Below, piece by piece: positions 23,401-26,538 of a stretch of 29,310 nt of DNA. The DNA is from Rhizaria sp. SCN 62-66 (Eukaryota; Rhizaria, unplaced). Location of the stretch: positions 1-29,310 of the forward strand of contig MEDY01000382.1 of assembly GCA_001724265.1 (NCBI GenBank), in the 5' to 3' direction. Both the position numbers and the translations under genes were made by a program. Below the pieces are notes generated by a model that was given only the letters and a program-made list of their open reading frames with translations, was not told the origin of the DNA and searched no databases. The first letter of the stretch is position 1, and every line of letters begins with the position of its first letter.

Positions 23401-24870
23401 GCACTTGTTGCTGTTGTAGATGTTAATGTGTACCCAAATGCTTCAGGTGCGTACGCATTTGAAAACTCAAGTGAAGCGCTCTATCAACGCGTTGTAGAGC
23501 AGCTTATTGCAAACTCTGCACTCGTTTTCTCAAGGGGTAGTGAAGCTGTGCTAACTGGCGATGGCATAACACGTGACCCAGACTTTGAACGTTTCGCAAC
23601 GCCATCATTTGAACTTTGCATCAATGGTGCATGTCGCGGTAACGACGTCTGCCTTGAAGGCCATACTGGCAACTTATGTGCGGTGTGTCTTTCCGGCTAT
23701 GGTAAGAGCTCGTCGTTTGAGTGCGCGCGCTGCAATACGCCTGCATTGCGTACGTTCCTGCTTGTGCTCGCTATTCTTGGTGCAATCGCGGTCTGCACTG
23801 TCTTGGTATGGAAGCAGATTGTCGACGGTAAACAGTCAATGAACGAGCTGCCTGCGCCCGCAGTGCCGTTATTGCTAAAGGTTGCCACATCGGGTCTGCA
23901 AGTTATGTCCATTGCCGCGCGCTATGACCTCCAGTGGCCCGGTTTCCTCGCAAGCGTATTTGATACCGCTGATACCGCTGGTGGCGTTGGAACAGCATTC
24001 CTTTCGCTTGATTGTTTCCTGGCTGAGGACCCAGCAGTGCAGCCCTTCTGGGTGACCACGATCAGCATGATGGTGTTGCCGTTGGCGGGCGTTGTACTGC
24101 CGGCAATGGTATTTGTGCCGATGTACTTTAGTGAACGCCGCCATTACCGGAAAGACTTGTTAAAACGTGCTGCTGAGGAGCGTGCATTGTCGGCCGAGGT
24201 TATAATGGAGCTGAAAAACAGTGAGAAGCGCGACCGTGGCGAGCATCTTCAGCAACGTCGTGAGAAGATGGCAAATGAAAACACATTGGTTTGGGATCTG
24301 ATTGACGAGAAGGAAGGTCTTACTGTTGATAATCTTGTCAGTATTCACCCTTTTACTGAACAAACCGTAAGCCGGAACTCAAACAATCAAATCAATGTAA
24401 CCTCGAGTGTTGTGCGACGGGGCGATTCTTCAAGTAACAGCATCAGTGTTGATGACAACAGCGGCAACGGGCGCCAAAGTGTCGCAACTGCTCCCAAAAA
24501 ACGTCGCGTGATTCGAAAGCCACGTATGGCCAACTCTGTAGGCGATATCACCAAATCGCCGCTTCCGCCACCAGTGCGCCCGCCTGTTCATGGTCGCGTG
24601 GACAGCAATGTCTCGGAGGAAGACGATGATAAAGGTCTCTGTGAGTTTGGTGTCACTCCAGTCGTAATGGACAGCAGAATTGCCCCAAGCAGTCCTAAGC
24701 TTTTGGCAAACGCATCTCCGATGCTGCGCTCAAACTCTAGCCTGTCTTTTGGCTCTGTTGTCGGCTCAACTGGGCTTGGTAGTGAGCCCGCGTCGCCTAC
24801 TTTTGGTGCTGTTGCAGTTCCCGGTGGTCGCGTGTCTCGTGCTTTGCCAGCATTGGGACCTAGCAGCTAG
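2479..24870 (+). CDS. Giant modular surface protein, main segment (7463 aa; beta modules, propellers, CCP, EGF, TIG, GCC2/GCC3, three TM helices)
   Basis: One uninterrupted frame of 22.4 kb. There is no signal peptide at the ATG; the first residues are a Ser/Asn-rich linker, which argues that translation normally begins upstream at 1327. Approximate order by residue: ~80-3045 Cys-paired beta modules, including a ~716-aa duplication; ~3048-3495 and ~3685-4095 beta-propeller-like segments separated by another beta module; ~4110-5610 beta repeats of ~110-140 aa; 5624-6200 eight CCP modules; 6201-6241 EGF-like; ~6245-6510 an unassigned beta domain; 6513-6704 two IPT/TIG modules; 6706-6848 GCC2/GCC3-type repeats; ~6850-7043 a juxtamembrane insert; ~7043-7086 a Cys-rich stalk; helices at ~7093-7111, ~7130-7150 and ~7190-7218; then a charged helix and a Ser-rich cytoplasmic loop. 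Many NxS/T sequons support an extracellular location. Probable role is adhesion or environmental sensing at the cell surface; the ligand is unknown. The coding call is certain; the function is inference. Confidence 0.95.
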   Translation: MKLVSGELETLTPIDSSNSSVSGNSIAQRNSPFRPLAPILDPCPDPTYYDFIAEWYVSNVVAYQLNARTRRCSLVAGFYVTSTRATTRIRLTSNACTTSLDFSSASSALSVFAVSSSYIEFTVGSTVGGSYYDNVIQNVMITSSTAALEYSLPYNCVTFAEKAGTTVVSSVVPGYNLLIDATPTRTSFNYDFDTTTHTGSTTLALSGFENRFDRVWSSNVQLRGMRLSSVLPVAGATTISLAGSCLGVYTFGQLGVNERVTTKSFTIPTTQLFSFPAITLYVRPNSALLPVPLSCFQITYSIGTAYTMSAAALTTSLASMPQSVMNFHVIDATPYSSTDPTTSFKYTVTREFSILPRVATSSGGTFTISDPDGCLCPSTVYAFITPPVEPFTASMVCSPQTFSTTQIQFTCTGSMAIKVWSRFFLQCSNAFTESQMDSCFVDARAASTKILVPYVDLTSESLARFDTVQTTSKFSMFFGAIASQRTLENNYMVPASVMTTPTLVTITIYMHVTVLPSSSFDLVVGVSGDLEWAADTTAVAGSGTSCTATGNAKFSCSAMSSRVVSASANGVATIIVKNVREPRGLVDFVVNPLAAVVTATVSYADSNMLSIIQDATEVRLAYYVYSLNSRAVTNYFLDSVAMIILPLSRSAGLPFIDLISIGQSFVPGASLTATSSRGFPAVTASVIDEFTVRVESVADVHFGFYITVTGTDILNTTSDLSAENPSGFGPGFFRMLVGSHSFAATSNTQFGPYAEAYGPTRFFITTTSVVAKSIATARIRSFVFAFDPVMGGNGGAGVTLVLSSTACKVDFSEVTLQSGLLAIHSASLDTIRFNVPTGCTKESTCIAVLAGVTVTASAGALNWPLSLAKSCFTTSLHVSGVAVGAPAQAEHDVDLFVSGTDLPMYTLVSDAALLPATRMKYFPNTGYSARYSGAYVSDPIRIFGVSFAGRTNNVYTLTSSCSALQLLDATDATVDAIDFHMDFRVYDLTYVADFRVKIDLAVVISSVAFSCFMIRIKSLGTTITSIFSGESVPLVFLPAFSVGLVDTKLSSLSDENTALSKFALTYELNMLLPKALTESTNLIFMDIDSCFCPNSQDAQLKTSTADPYGQVQPNVALECTLEASGPAFSIRCSTSISAHGWFSVNFVCPTMFNAEDLHKCVPKFVTKSVTFQFGSETVSPPESFFNMGPEVIMAARYLARAFPTGFSLTTGETSAVTQTMEFVLYIVTIPQYDFTFNLASSSVSLPAPPKPVSNELSKYCDIVPSSNKTFCSVLPAKDAVNTFILEKIVGTVANSYNLFSSGALTASIVSAGPTIRVTTSKKQWFAMGADYVGDYFGYMVTGASPVALYKSIRFTPTVGIAVLHPDYVPATPYTITFAASCNNAIIGDSSVTIDVVGTAPNVGARSIAANSISITTGCDLGSFVEFKGTNGAYLVRSDYATYSATGLHATCFSAKSGSYNLGVSPTSKIGPFPSAGPLLPLFFAVPAGITVETHYSLNSTYNFRVLITPRYALTTSIKVVIEYDYTTCPLENLPVSFDSTAATISVSTLLGTSPYSGCTKLSTGSSSSVGVTCNGSYNPTLHGNILLTVNGLTVLRESSLYASRFDGACFSVSMERMTAGFPDEDTHSMTGSLVVPSLLSVHQSTIFDDASTPTSMVVLLGKVHFPASSTRELLLDFPATRFVPTNAASDLKVALTNATLATMSANGVTGSAISLSVQPLGGALCNVQTSFALDEGCAVAPLGTVPIAPYSRTNVLFDYTYVWDKRSAQDIKLAGVVPVRRLPQAVQRSSAGIVSSSLLVKPAGAGLAGIILELSYVVSASISIAQGKHLIELPNTLIYTAPVAISGTGFISFNCVANICTGSATAENTFNITTSVIVGCTAPYALMRAKISIFDPVKSAGDVSLSIGAYPAPEMRAIEGYEPFDRLTAYETMQSPYSYLGQLSGPMAAPLTVTVAGSDNSFTINSQVTLAYTRILIQPSTSLQVKLSPLSPYMQAGGTATLTSVAVVETDGTNCTVPISAGVASLGACASTTANTILTLRVGTTHTQLPVLPVWIDVLMNGEKFVRYTLTTPQMPQLLNIAPVTVPSIDSLAISIIAGRGFAPTSAMGDSLTLTFELASTDATLAGCANAAGFVKWLSTGAAGPACALPQCSFTAATDASPVERLICTVSMLTTTCLSTSTPSSALPTMVTLNSCVKYDSDRARSPALILTISEPGVKRVLWRGQTQLTNVASKLAVNVGTWTASGIGASKMYHGVIPASQCKQTLVMQRTDKMRVAHSKPMSSFMSPDAIIAVTLSDIALGSKLLQPVTGSDNTGYFELSLSYNSALVCNDLQGGEITLQLPARVSSGTVTVQLLSPNGVKAEFVGTVVSSSVLFDTTIPSLGYTPYRSVQDVCVPAFEIGFNYNYSAHLAPNIVQFDIGAACTFSPSVARNFPVISSPGVTTGQVAADPIVSATGPNFIYLIITPPASSVFEIVTIHGLYCASSKQVRMRLIDPVTNDVGDDVVYTTPASINEYQAVTFVRGAYELESGGLPVGTPVGLRAGQLPVSMHLLIAVTLPVPITRDSVISLTGGAVTQCSGGASVLTGRLTLLTGATATALANCGFSVTFSALTDLIEPYTTIHVFLRSATLPMRMDTNANASPGYFTLAYTDPRVMPLFSVQVLPLKSSYVALEVVSSTLAHDALFRAPTLKFSLRGQGVRPISSSGKLKTTLRIMFSTLTLAKKITTDNIKLYISYVGTAGLTIGTSICDSTLASEKLDPVLGLSHGLDLRFSTALTGSVGYKTSGNFTFMYELAYLNPMPELYGETATFGVTIELPTDTVPNVAKFTHVFPAAKPLLSHFTAKILPVRVSSADGVLLRVRFLGQAGTRNFDTQVDHHGSDGVANLGWRMRVKLNTLGYLVVVLPPELAYSSSTTAVATLTEFSDSTSASTLSSVCTPTVTSLICSQANDKAIRGSTCVDTLGSTCLLYEITPKSVASQFSDITFSGLVRQMNAVKLASARGQYATLAFADHELSFVDAPLHLGLPGLERNWEFGTDFEVKSTQNLVTKTADYPSVCSVVDPVALVVYTLMSHGGLRADSMQHNPENGLENTPWGTWSSSASSSATLLPMEHGSVIQCSIVVAVDGRHIAVNINNNRVMLIERGGTNELTITGSVMLPADEAPRTEYPGASGRSYTAKLFFSQWQTADAASLYMVTLSSSLRRILVAADGSLSLGSVTELVLTSRPTAIAGDSTSEAFALCGPSLGNSKIVSCDIVSIATGVPIFIVAKTVTATKPMLPTAVTFCPPSNINTFSPLTDQCLFVAATESTSTTTTPNAAARQYIFRVSLDAGALAAKPVLAAVLESHPIAAIGVTGYQSQLIMFTVSQSRTLYFSVLTRVNRAGQYGRQSADITHESMTHIGDVSDIQVHLDATRTTFFHVAPDCNLMHVSALPRLYDVVKDENQARGKLDWELSSSSQIIVTTDGNSVEVGLLANMTHIAFYPRIGDQDIRTSAVMNPLTTHVDASLGGNTAVCVIFFPSQPSKTSVSAVLELQNQLPLSIVLHRAALQSRESATTTKLAIAFSANLGNVNTKKFTVSFTGPFTLPALFSGNGTSRDSVSFSFSCAVAGAKCTFITTQPQFKRHDEYQFEIMIKLKSFSLTFGSSSSVLLAVLLENPTCGTDYSCQAFLEQVVNDVLPLLAPAGPPRACLVMPTANTSSVKVYDTVHWLHSPRLSCAVFDDYTHCFNVLESSLFMGNALFDYNGITARVSRSLHVTPNSTVRAISTSHDAALMFISNSTSNFVSSNLYMIDETDAMNGIPPFSSLVSSIVGDAITSGYIHITSTLLNSANLVLLFGKSLNLLGIRRVEIDGLRVQTVTGLDSLDGTLLGAFSALDLFNEGQATVCVTTPETGRPLAGVVDFAEYASRHIFPADSAVIILFAFRSGYVRLCAGPGVDTDVAAATDPHTILQCQNAVLVSPNSEITAVVALSGNAVAYVSTSGGDMYILTPDATKPDLLGIIKSPVSAGCHVRSLALHPAQTLLTFACSDARVASFAVDPVTGQLSELLFVSGPGRKWEDYQVTGIESIAYTRFGSHFLLLSADKGKTTVLASSVATIAPVVVAAVMPATAGVKGSVTFTLQPPPLITASVILFAVTFPQSTKFTSTSAVTTVSGTSSCAGTVLIDDNVLYSRILPTCIDTTNTLKVTITNIMSGAASLVGETALYAEFRFSTEALSVPVSLSTWNAAVPIFYSPRMPIARRSLGASLVDCYTGALLPEVLSALVDYTICVKLQTLTLPTVSINLSIGRLVDGDGPGSDPDDYFAPCLFTSVRSRHLTDFVINAGATLSSPLTIRCTEASASAGDSRHTIRALFTDVNTKWQSGVFSVAPAVSIALRVAQGSTVSIDPPTVPASVAVMVQSMWNVPPIEEITIKLAVNSSDCVFASGNIIAVSPAQFNNHVSIVDLTTVTCATPNAAGVEFSATVLFPPTTAALLSTSSAVRPVIGTLFLQGSSSSEPFVFSTDNEYDVTLIASPAPTNGITVDLTLTRYGIPLPQMACHLVPNNVSALAVMLLQPQPLKVKCSRPVAHEEFVELQISSPDAAENGYKVLNGNIITAYIGATQSVWPADGLVAALTTARLSLLPARPLPHKTIVLYEVLTDNVRCAISMNKTLLDHMTESQTAFNNGDFENGVDLNKYVGDTPIGATAIDVYALCDTSGVEYSPVRVRYTVLKGTPLRDLAIGTGVFELIVRNRMRVRSLVQPLGDTPIDNVGFKTLPAALRVEYAFSKAVNTLIHVSSDTIDVCVFSSYDGQELGSEFDLTIANLTGVDNVMFACSEPRANITLTVTHLSNDNVTTIKDHVGPFHIYGELTVTLQADNSAAVATIAGHGAVNVVSVPLAVPHTLIIATTPVTAGADLIAEISHQSGKCVFASTSSCVTDAAGQCKLMLSCGAPAQTPPSVIVRGYGIYAFVTAVSAPLQTKGNLIVEQLDIVNPGRPYYLAGEYYRVRVAFDPQPEEPVIVRVSQTTTMASCMFTLTGDTSRMQRTIQWQHTALFDELLFGLVCSRPHAVGSLIALETVAYMPYNLGPTITYGRMSLDFRLPTGIVGPQSIDVTDMAARLQLSNAPVGQPLPLRKPHYLRAPLTNLTTFRIRLQPAVVVLTLINLKMTSALSGCQFSIFKSGGGSEQLGANAQVSAVLGETEHDVLVSCELPKSSSFSIIAEISSGSPYVPLVSLPMQPRGTVLMTTSGVPAASAFTGEIFSLRRWVMRFMLSPLPAETVTLTFVVASGPNKDLVPSCRFYGETDADITDAGRENTLVFTPTMVMVGVAVICDVSLKDSAYIQVHNNEELYDEFSSAPFRVRGAVWTEDAALPQFSQFPGTASTYVDVAVGVSHLIRMRVVPTWSQAVNMTLSVNVTSCGVGLYDAESFDGSIAPPDHGGTVVIIDADAIPVFSDINVTIPANADIVLAVLRCSTVAHYITVTLGPSDPGKVFASTHITGSFSASNRFEVRNLPATLHMREPVLMELGVLPFGAIAGLGQSTVVRVSTNSAFANCSVARVAGSSTAVPAETLWSSVNETASFLLTISAASAGSLWVRCWQHTVNGAGVAVEGAVKPQFKFGHSSGVAFLTRVSAEIDVVFIDCGAMPKLTYGNTVYEDNGFGSMAYLARATASCETGYDLATSAGVVVTCATLPCRWTATCQAAGWSESAPHCAIHNCGAAPPTDNKTASGPTYAVAGNNGGATTYGAVVTYGCAEGYESSGTTASIRCTPTGWSQPTAPTCTPVTCPALAIGANTLQPAYGTTPNGMRRYLSTATYECLPGHTLDSGSLTLMCRADRTWSGAPPVCRTNMCLHISHDSSTQKPISFSFNGKVTTADKATGFFFVDTVAEYSCADGYSWVDPNGSRTRTCVYDEGWLPVLAPRCLPVPCPSLESLFYGSIKQEPAELMNLYGVTATYMCAYGATVTPPGNIISCMADGKWSASPRTCQPYQCTSPTAFASGQVQEITTGVNGPFSNNSVIEYRCNTGFNLVYPGVAIDTKYYLPITTGAGVAIEVGRRECTPNGWLPSTLPQCVIHECSTLVGTSNVASITYFNNNGATLPQYGTVATYTCSPGYETRDSNDNVVANSRLCGSRDQGWLPFDPPRCMPVDCGVITKIDIENALPIEYTWDSVTVKGPTRLSATVDYNCKPGFAFSDGNSTFTRTCSATRQWVPVEPTCTDINECDANLFGGKYFVNCTALHGVQSQCVNTFGSNICVPLVTTAPFQPYAVSGSVLFNAADNVFTPGNTAGGQRIMFAVRAGAGLVEPFFSRVRYLNPDKALYDDPAMLQYECKNVEVVAANAAASVAAGYSYFAVSCELSPGQGEGLFVSLQYCVSVYGRGEPDCSRWNWDWQGTRGTIDMEQIPINERLRITYPMPAFVPRSLQSVTMGGLTQMTDEYVSQTSLGEDILMAVNNFYLDRPELITLRYGEALTENDFPYICDFNHLMAVQYSGYMLVTACRTQDRVNLIDLRFRLCIAGRCTVSTDRYSYPQIPEITSVYGCAVDDILNGRTQNCPTDGADVRLTVAGTGFLEPLSLIISGRQCLHLERANNTYFTCSLPVGAGEALSVTVKAGSQRTESRNRLSYASPTIIGIRGCEPVSDVYIRECNRLGGNIIELTGHNFGITASTIMVGGQNCVNVTHDPSRPHERVTCTTPSGSASERTVTLLQRYGTMSLENILLSYVQCPPGRYGVDIVCLPCETGYFNDMWSQTSCRQCTPGLYSNETGATSCFVCPAGHHSELGAHSCGVCPRGTFSGERSGSCMQCPSGTFAQYEGSSVCEACPLGAESNEDYTFCRCTVGTYMDADGECVKCMLGGDCTAPGTTIYNIHSLPGYAPAVVRHKRDSVVRMRLYVPVNSATEQARKSARATVTKLLYDNSSLPFERIVLAGLEFLTEGELKASKLAAGEDGKNGTSNQSDKKDSVLIFSANAVLITTDNATYPLVFGATLRADAALVAVVDVNVYPNASGAYAFENSSEALYQRVVEQLIANSALVFSRGSEAVLTGDGITRDPDFERFATPSFELCINGACRGNDVCLEGHTGNLCAVCLSGYGKSSSFECARCNTPALRTFLLVLAILGAIAVCTVLVWKQIVDGKQSMNELPAPAVPLLLKVATSGLQVMSIAARYDLQWPGFLASVFDTADTAGGVGTAFLSLDCFLAEDPAVQPFWVTTISMMVLPLAGVVLPAMVFVPMYFSERRHYRKDLLKRAAEERALSAEVIMELKNSEKRDRGEHLQQRREKMANENTLVWDLIDEKEGLTVDNLVSIHPFTEQTVSRNSNNQINVTSSVVRRGDSSSNSISVDDNSGNGRQSVATAPKKRRVIRKPRMANSVGDITKSPLPPPVRPPVHGRVDSNVSEEDDDKGLCEFGVTPVVMDSRIAPSSPKLLANASPMLRSNSSLSFGSVVGSTGLGSEPASPTFGAVAVPGGRVSRALPALGPSS
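2740..4010 (+). repeat. Copy A of a ~716-aa duplication in the ectodomain
   Basis: Cysteine codons at 2764, 2944, 3211, 3361, 3598, 3667, 3709, 3757 and 3793 match copy B at 4897, 5089, 5359, 5509, 5746, 5833, 5872, 5920 and 5956. Offsets are 2133, 2145, 2148, 2148, 2148, 2166, 2163, 2163 and 2163 nt. The surrounding motifs agree (DPDGCLCPS against DIDSCFCPN; LSCFQI against FSCFMI). It is a diverged protein-level duplication, without visible nucleotide identity. The fold looks all-beta and the family is unrecognised. Confidence 0.7.
4868..6190 (+). repeat. Copy B of the ~716-aa duplication
   Basis: Partner of the segment at 2740-4010, with nine cysteines in register (see copy A). It contains DIDSCFCPN at 5734-5760. 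A third, partial copy appears to begin near 6598: the Cys at 6619 and 6829 correspond to 4897 and 5089, but the later CxCP half is missing there. Confidence 0.7.
11620..12960 (+). other. First beta-propeller-like segment
   Basis: Residues ~3048-3495 of the main segment. Repeated beta strands alternate hydrophobic residues with short turns, as in lactonase/YVTN-type propellers. Examples are VVAVDGRHIAVNI, LRRILVAADGSLSLG, and a stretch with FRVSLDAGALAAKP. About six or seven blade-like units fit in 450 residues. No catalytic residues can be assigned. The blade count is by eye and a different beta-rich fold is possible. Confidence 0.45.
13530..14760 (+). other. Second beta-propeller-like segment
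   Basis: Residues ~3685-4095. The clearest blade is near 14500-14640, with VRSLALHPAQTLLTFACSD followed by VASFAVDPVTGQLSEL. This is the pattern of lactonase/YVTN propellers (position in series, value, then D-x-x-T-G-x-L). Neighbouring blades include VAYVSTSGGDMYILTPD. A beta-sandwich-like module (about 12965-13470) separates it from the first propeller. Probably a protein- or glycan-binding platform rather than an enzyme. Confidence 0.5.
15175..19300 (+). repeat. Tandem array of about eleven degenerate beta modules (~110-140 aa each)
   Basis: Each unit reads roughly: a hydrophobic strand, a Pro-containing turn, a strand of alternating V/I/L, then a C-x-F or C-x-I motif, 30-50 residues, then Cys (often C-x-x-P or C-S-R-P), then a strand ending before a Gly-containing linker. 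Examples with both cysteines begin near 16000 (ACHL ... CSRP), 16760 (VCVF ... CSEP), 17430 (CMF ... CSRP), 17860 (CQF ... CELP) and 18210 (CRF ... CDVS). The unit probably forms one disulphide-bonded beta sandwich. I cannot match it to a named family. Boundaries are approximate. Confidence 0.55.
19348..21076 (+). other. Eight CCP/sushi modules
   Basis: Eight consecutive modules show the CCP pattern: Cys, a hypervariable stretch, Y-x-C-x-x-G-Y/F, Cys, then a conserved W followed by P-x-C. Closing motifs are SESAPHC, SQPTAPTC, SGAPPVC, LPVLAPRC, SASPRTC, LPSTLPQC, LPFDPPRC and VPVEPTC. Modules span roughly 19348-19560, 19570-19767, 19778-19962, 19973-20193, 20203-20382, 20394-20640, 20651-20857 and 20870-21076. 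Module 1 has two extra cysteines before its Trp. Module 6 has an insertion before its third Cys. CCP arrays normally act as extracellular protein-binding rods. Confidence 0.93.
21079..21200 (+). other. EGF-like (calcium-binding type) module
   Basis: It opens with D-I-N-E-C directly after the last CCP module and contains the C-V-N-T-F-G-S motif typical of cbEGF domains (Asp/Asn/Glu ligands, then the hydroxylatable Asn position and aromatic-Gly). It appears short, with five visible cysteines rather than six, so it may be atypical. Confidence 0.8.
22015..22593 (+). other. Two IPT/TIG modules
   Basis: Two immunoglobulin-like units in tandem. Each starts P-x-I-x-x-I-x-G-C, followed by G-x-x-V/I-x-L-T/V-x-G-x-x-F (LTVAGTGFLEP; IELTGHNFGI), then G-G/R-Q-x-C, and later F/V-T-C-x-x-P (FTCSLP; VTCTTP). 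This is the classic TIG signature found in plexins and in many large protist surface proteins. Confidence 0.9.
22594..23020 (+). other. GCC2/GCC3 (ephrin-receptor-like) Cys-rich repeats
   Basis: About five repeats of C-P/x-x-G-x-Y/F ... S/T-x-C-x-x-C begin at CPPGRYG and continue through CETGYFN, CTPGLYS, CPAGHHS, CPRGTFS, CPSGTFA and CPLGAES. This family commonly sits next to the membrane domain in giant proteins of protists, which is the arrangement here. It probably forms a disulphide-rich stalk. Confidence 0.92.
23021..23735 (+). other. Juxtamembrane insert with furin-like site, then Cys-rich stalk
   Basis: In related protist proteins a motif like LPGY is soon followed by a short Cys-rich stalk. 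Here ~190 cysteine-free residues, with several N-glycosylation sequons, separate LPGYAP (23035-) from the stalk (FELCINGACRG ... CLEGHTGNLCAVCLSGYG ... CARC). The insert begins with R-H-K-R (23062-23073), a match to the R-x-K/R-R proprotein-convertase consensus. Two similar strand-helix segments occur in it, which could suggest a SEA-like fold. I cannot confirm that fold. Confidence 0.6.
23755..24130 (+). other. Transmembrane helices 1-3 of the C-terminal membrane domain
   Basis: Hydrophobic segments: TFLLVLAILGAIAVCTVLVW (from 23755), PLLLKVATSGLQVMSIAA (about 23866-23925) and a third from about 24049 with MMVLPLAGVVLPAMVFVPMYF. The signature ARYDLQWP after helix 2, with SLDCFL further on, is characteristic of the polytopic domain that follows GCC2/GCC3 repeats in many protist proteins. 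That domain continues in the next ORF. Confidence 0.85.
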
Positions 24871-26538
24871 CATCAAGCAATGCTTGCGGCCGCAGCCAAC
24901 TCTCCCTTTTTGCGTCCTAGCCTTCGTGGTCCCGCAGCAGTAGCCGCGCTTGGAAACGGCAGGGAACGTGGTAGTGCGAAGTTTGCATCTTCCGGCAGCC
25001 CCTCAATGTCGCCATTGTTTGTGTCCTTGCCTGACTCTGTTGTTAAGAATGGTGTCGGACACACGTATAGTCCTCGCCTTGGTGCGCAGACGGTTGCGTA
25101 CGGTGCCCTTGTAAGCCGTGTTGGCTCTTTATCCCGTGTGGCATCCTTCTCGTTGCTGAGTAGCGCGAAAATTGGAAACAGTCCGTTAATGCAAACAAAG
25201 AAACTGCAGCAACAACAGGTGCAACAGGATCATTCACCATCTGCATTAAGGCGCGGATCTTTTTCCGTCTTGCAGCATCAAAATTCCACGTCGCTTGGTG
25301 TCAATCAAATCAACACAGTGAAGAGCAGCAACAAAGCAACGGACACCCATGAGAATGTATTTGCCGCCAATGATGAAGTTTCATGGCGCAACGAACGCGC
25401 AAAGCGTGCGTCACCGTACCTTGCAGCGATCTCTAATGAAGACCGTACGAGTGAATCTGCCAACGGTTTTATTGATCAGTTCGCTGACTCGATTGTTGCC
25501 AGTGCAGACGCTGTAGCGCCGGCAGAGTATACAGTATCTGAGTTGGAGTTTAAGCGCAATGACTTCATTGATGTGGTTGATGAAGAAAACAACGACGGTG
25601 ATAACAACAACAGCGCTTCAGTTGACAAGCAGCATCCTCAAACGGCATGTATTAACGGCCGCAGAGACACTGATATTGTGCATGTTTCATATGACACGTC
25701 AGTGACATCAAAGCCAGGCAGGAGCAAAAAGCGTAGCCGCACCTTTAAGGATGACACTACCAGTAGTAAATCCACAGCTTCGGGCTCCAATAGTGGTTTT
25801 GACGGCGACAAAGCCTCACCTATGAGTGCTCAAAACATTTTTGACAGCCGTGAAAACGCTTCCTTTGATTTTTCGCACTCGGATTCTGCGGCAGCGTTCG
25901 AAGAGTCGGGCGCGCTGTTTGTGGACGAGGATGGTACAGCTGTTGATCTCCGCAATTATGAGTCTCACGCTGGGCGCGACTTTAGCCTTATTCAAGACGA
26001 CTTTGCCCTCGACATGCGTCACCGCCTTAACAATGCTGACGCTGCAGATGGTGCATATGCAGCCGAGCTTGCCGCCGCTACGCGCACTAAGGCGCAGGAG
26101 CTTACTGTGCGCGCAGAATGGATGGCGCTTTTTAACTGTTATCGTACAAGTAAGGGTGAATTTGACGACCCGCGTATTTGCGCTGACGCTGAAAGCCGTA
26201 TCGCCCAAGCTACGTCGAGCTATGAAATTGCTAACGTGTTGCAAGGCGCGGCCGATATGGAGAACGCATTTTCAGTCTCATGCGAGCCCGCAGAGACGCT
26301 GTACGACGCAGAGGTGCTGCGTGACAGGAACATTCGTCGTGAGCGAGCAATTGAGCGCGCTCGGGCACACAAACAACTTATGTGGTATATCTCGACTTAT
26401 GGTGACGATAAGGGCAAAGAAATGTATGAGATTGCGCGCGAGCAGCGCGCAAAGGCTGTCAAACCCCGGCTCACGCGTGCAGAGATGCGTAAGCAGCTTT
26501 ACGCGGCGGAGCATGCTCTGAACAATGTGTCCTCCGAG
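24130..26538 (+). other. ~800-residue cytoplasmic loop spanning the second TAG
   Basis: Between helices 3 and 4. It begins with a charged helix, probably coiled-coil (24140-24290), then Ser/Asn-rich low-complexity sequence, a basic patch PKKRRVIRKPR (24493-24525), TAG 24868, more Ser-rich sequence with kinase-like sites such as LRRGSFSV, an acidic/Asn run near 25580-25620, and finally a charged helical stretch (26080-26520) leading into helix 4. It is likely disordered and a target for phosphorylation. Confidence 0.6.
24868..24870 (+). other. Second in-frame TAG codon inside the giant frame
   Basis: Context is AGC TAG CAT, again with C at +4, and again exactly 9 nt (24871-24879) before an in-frame ATG (24880). 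It sits in a disordered Ser-rich loop, about 246 codons after helix 3. It splits the conserved membrane domain into 3 + 6 helices. Confidence 0.7.
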
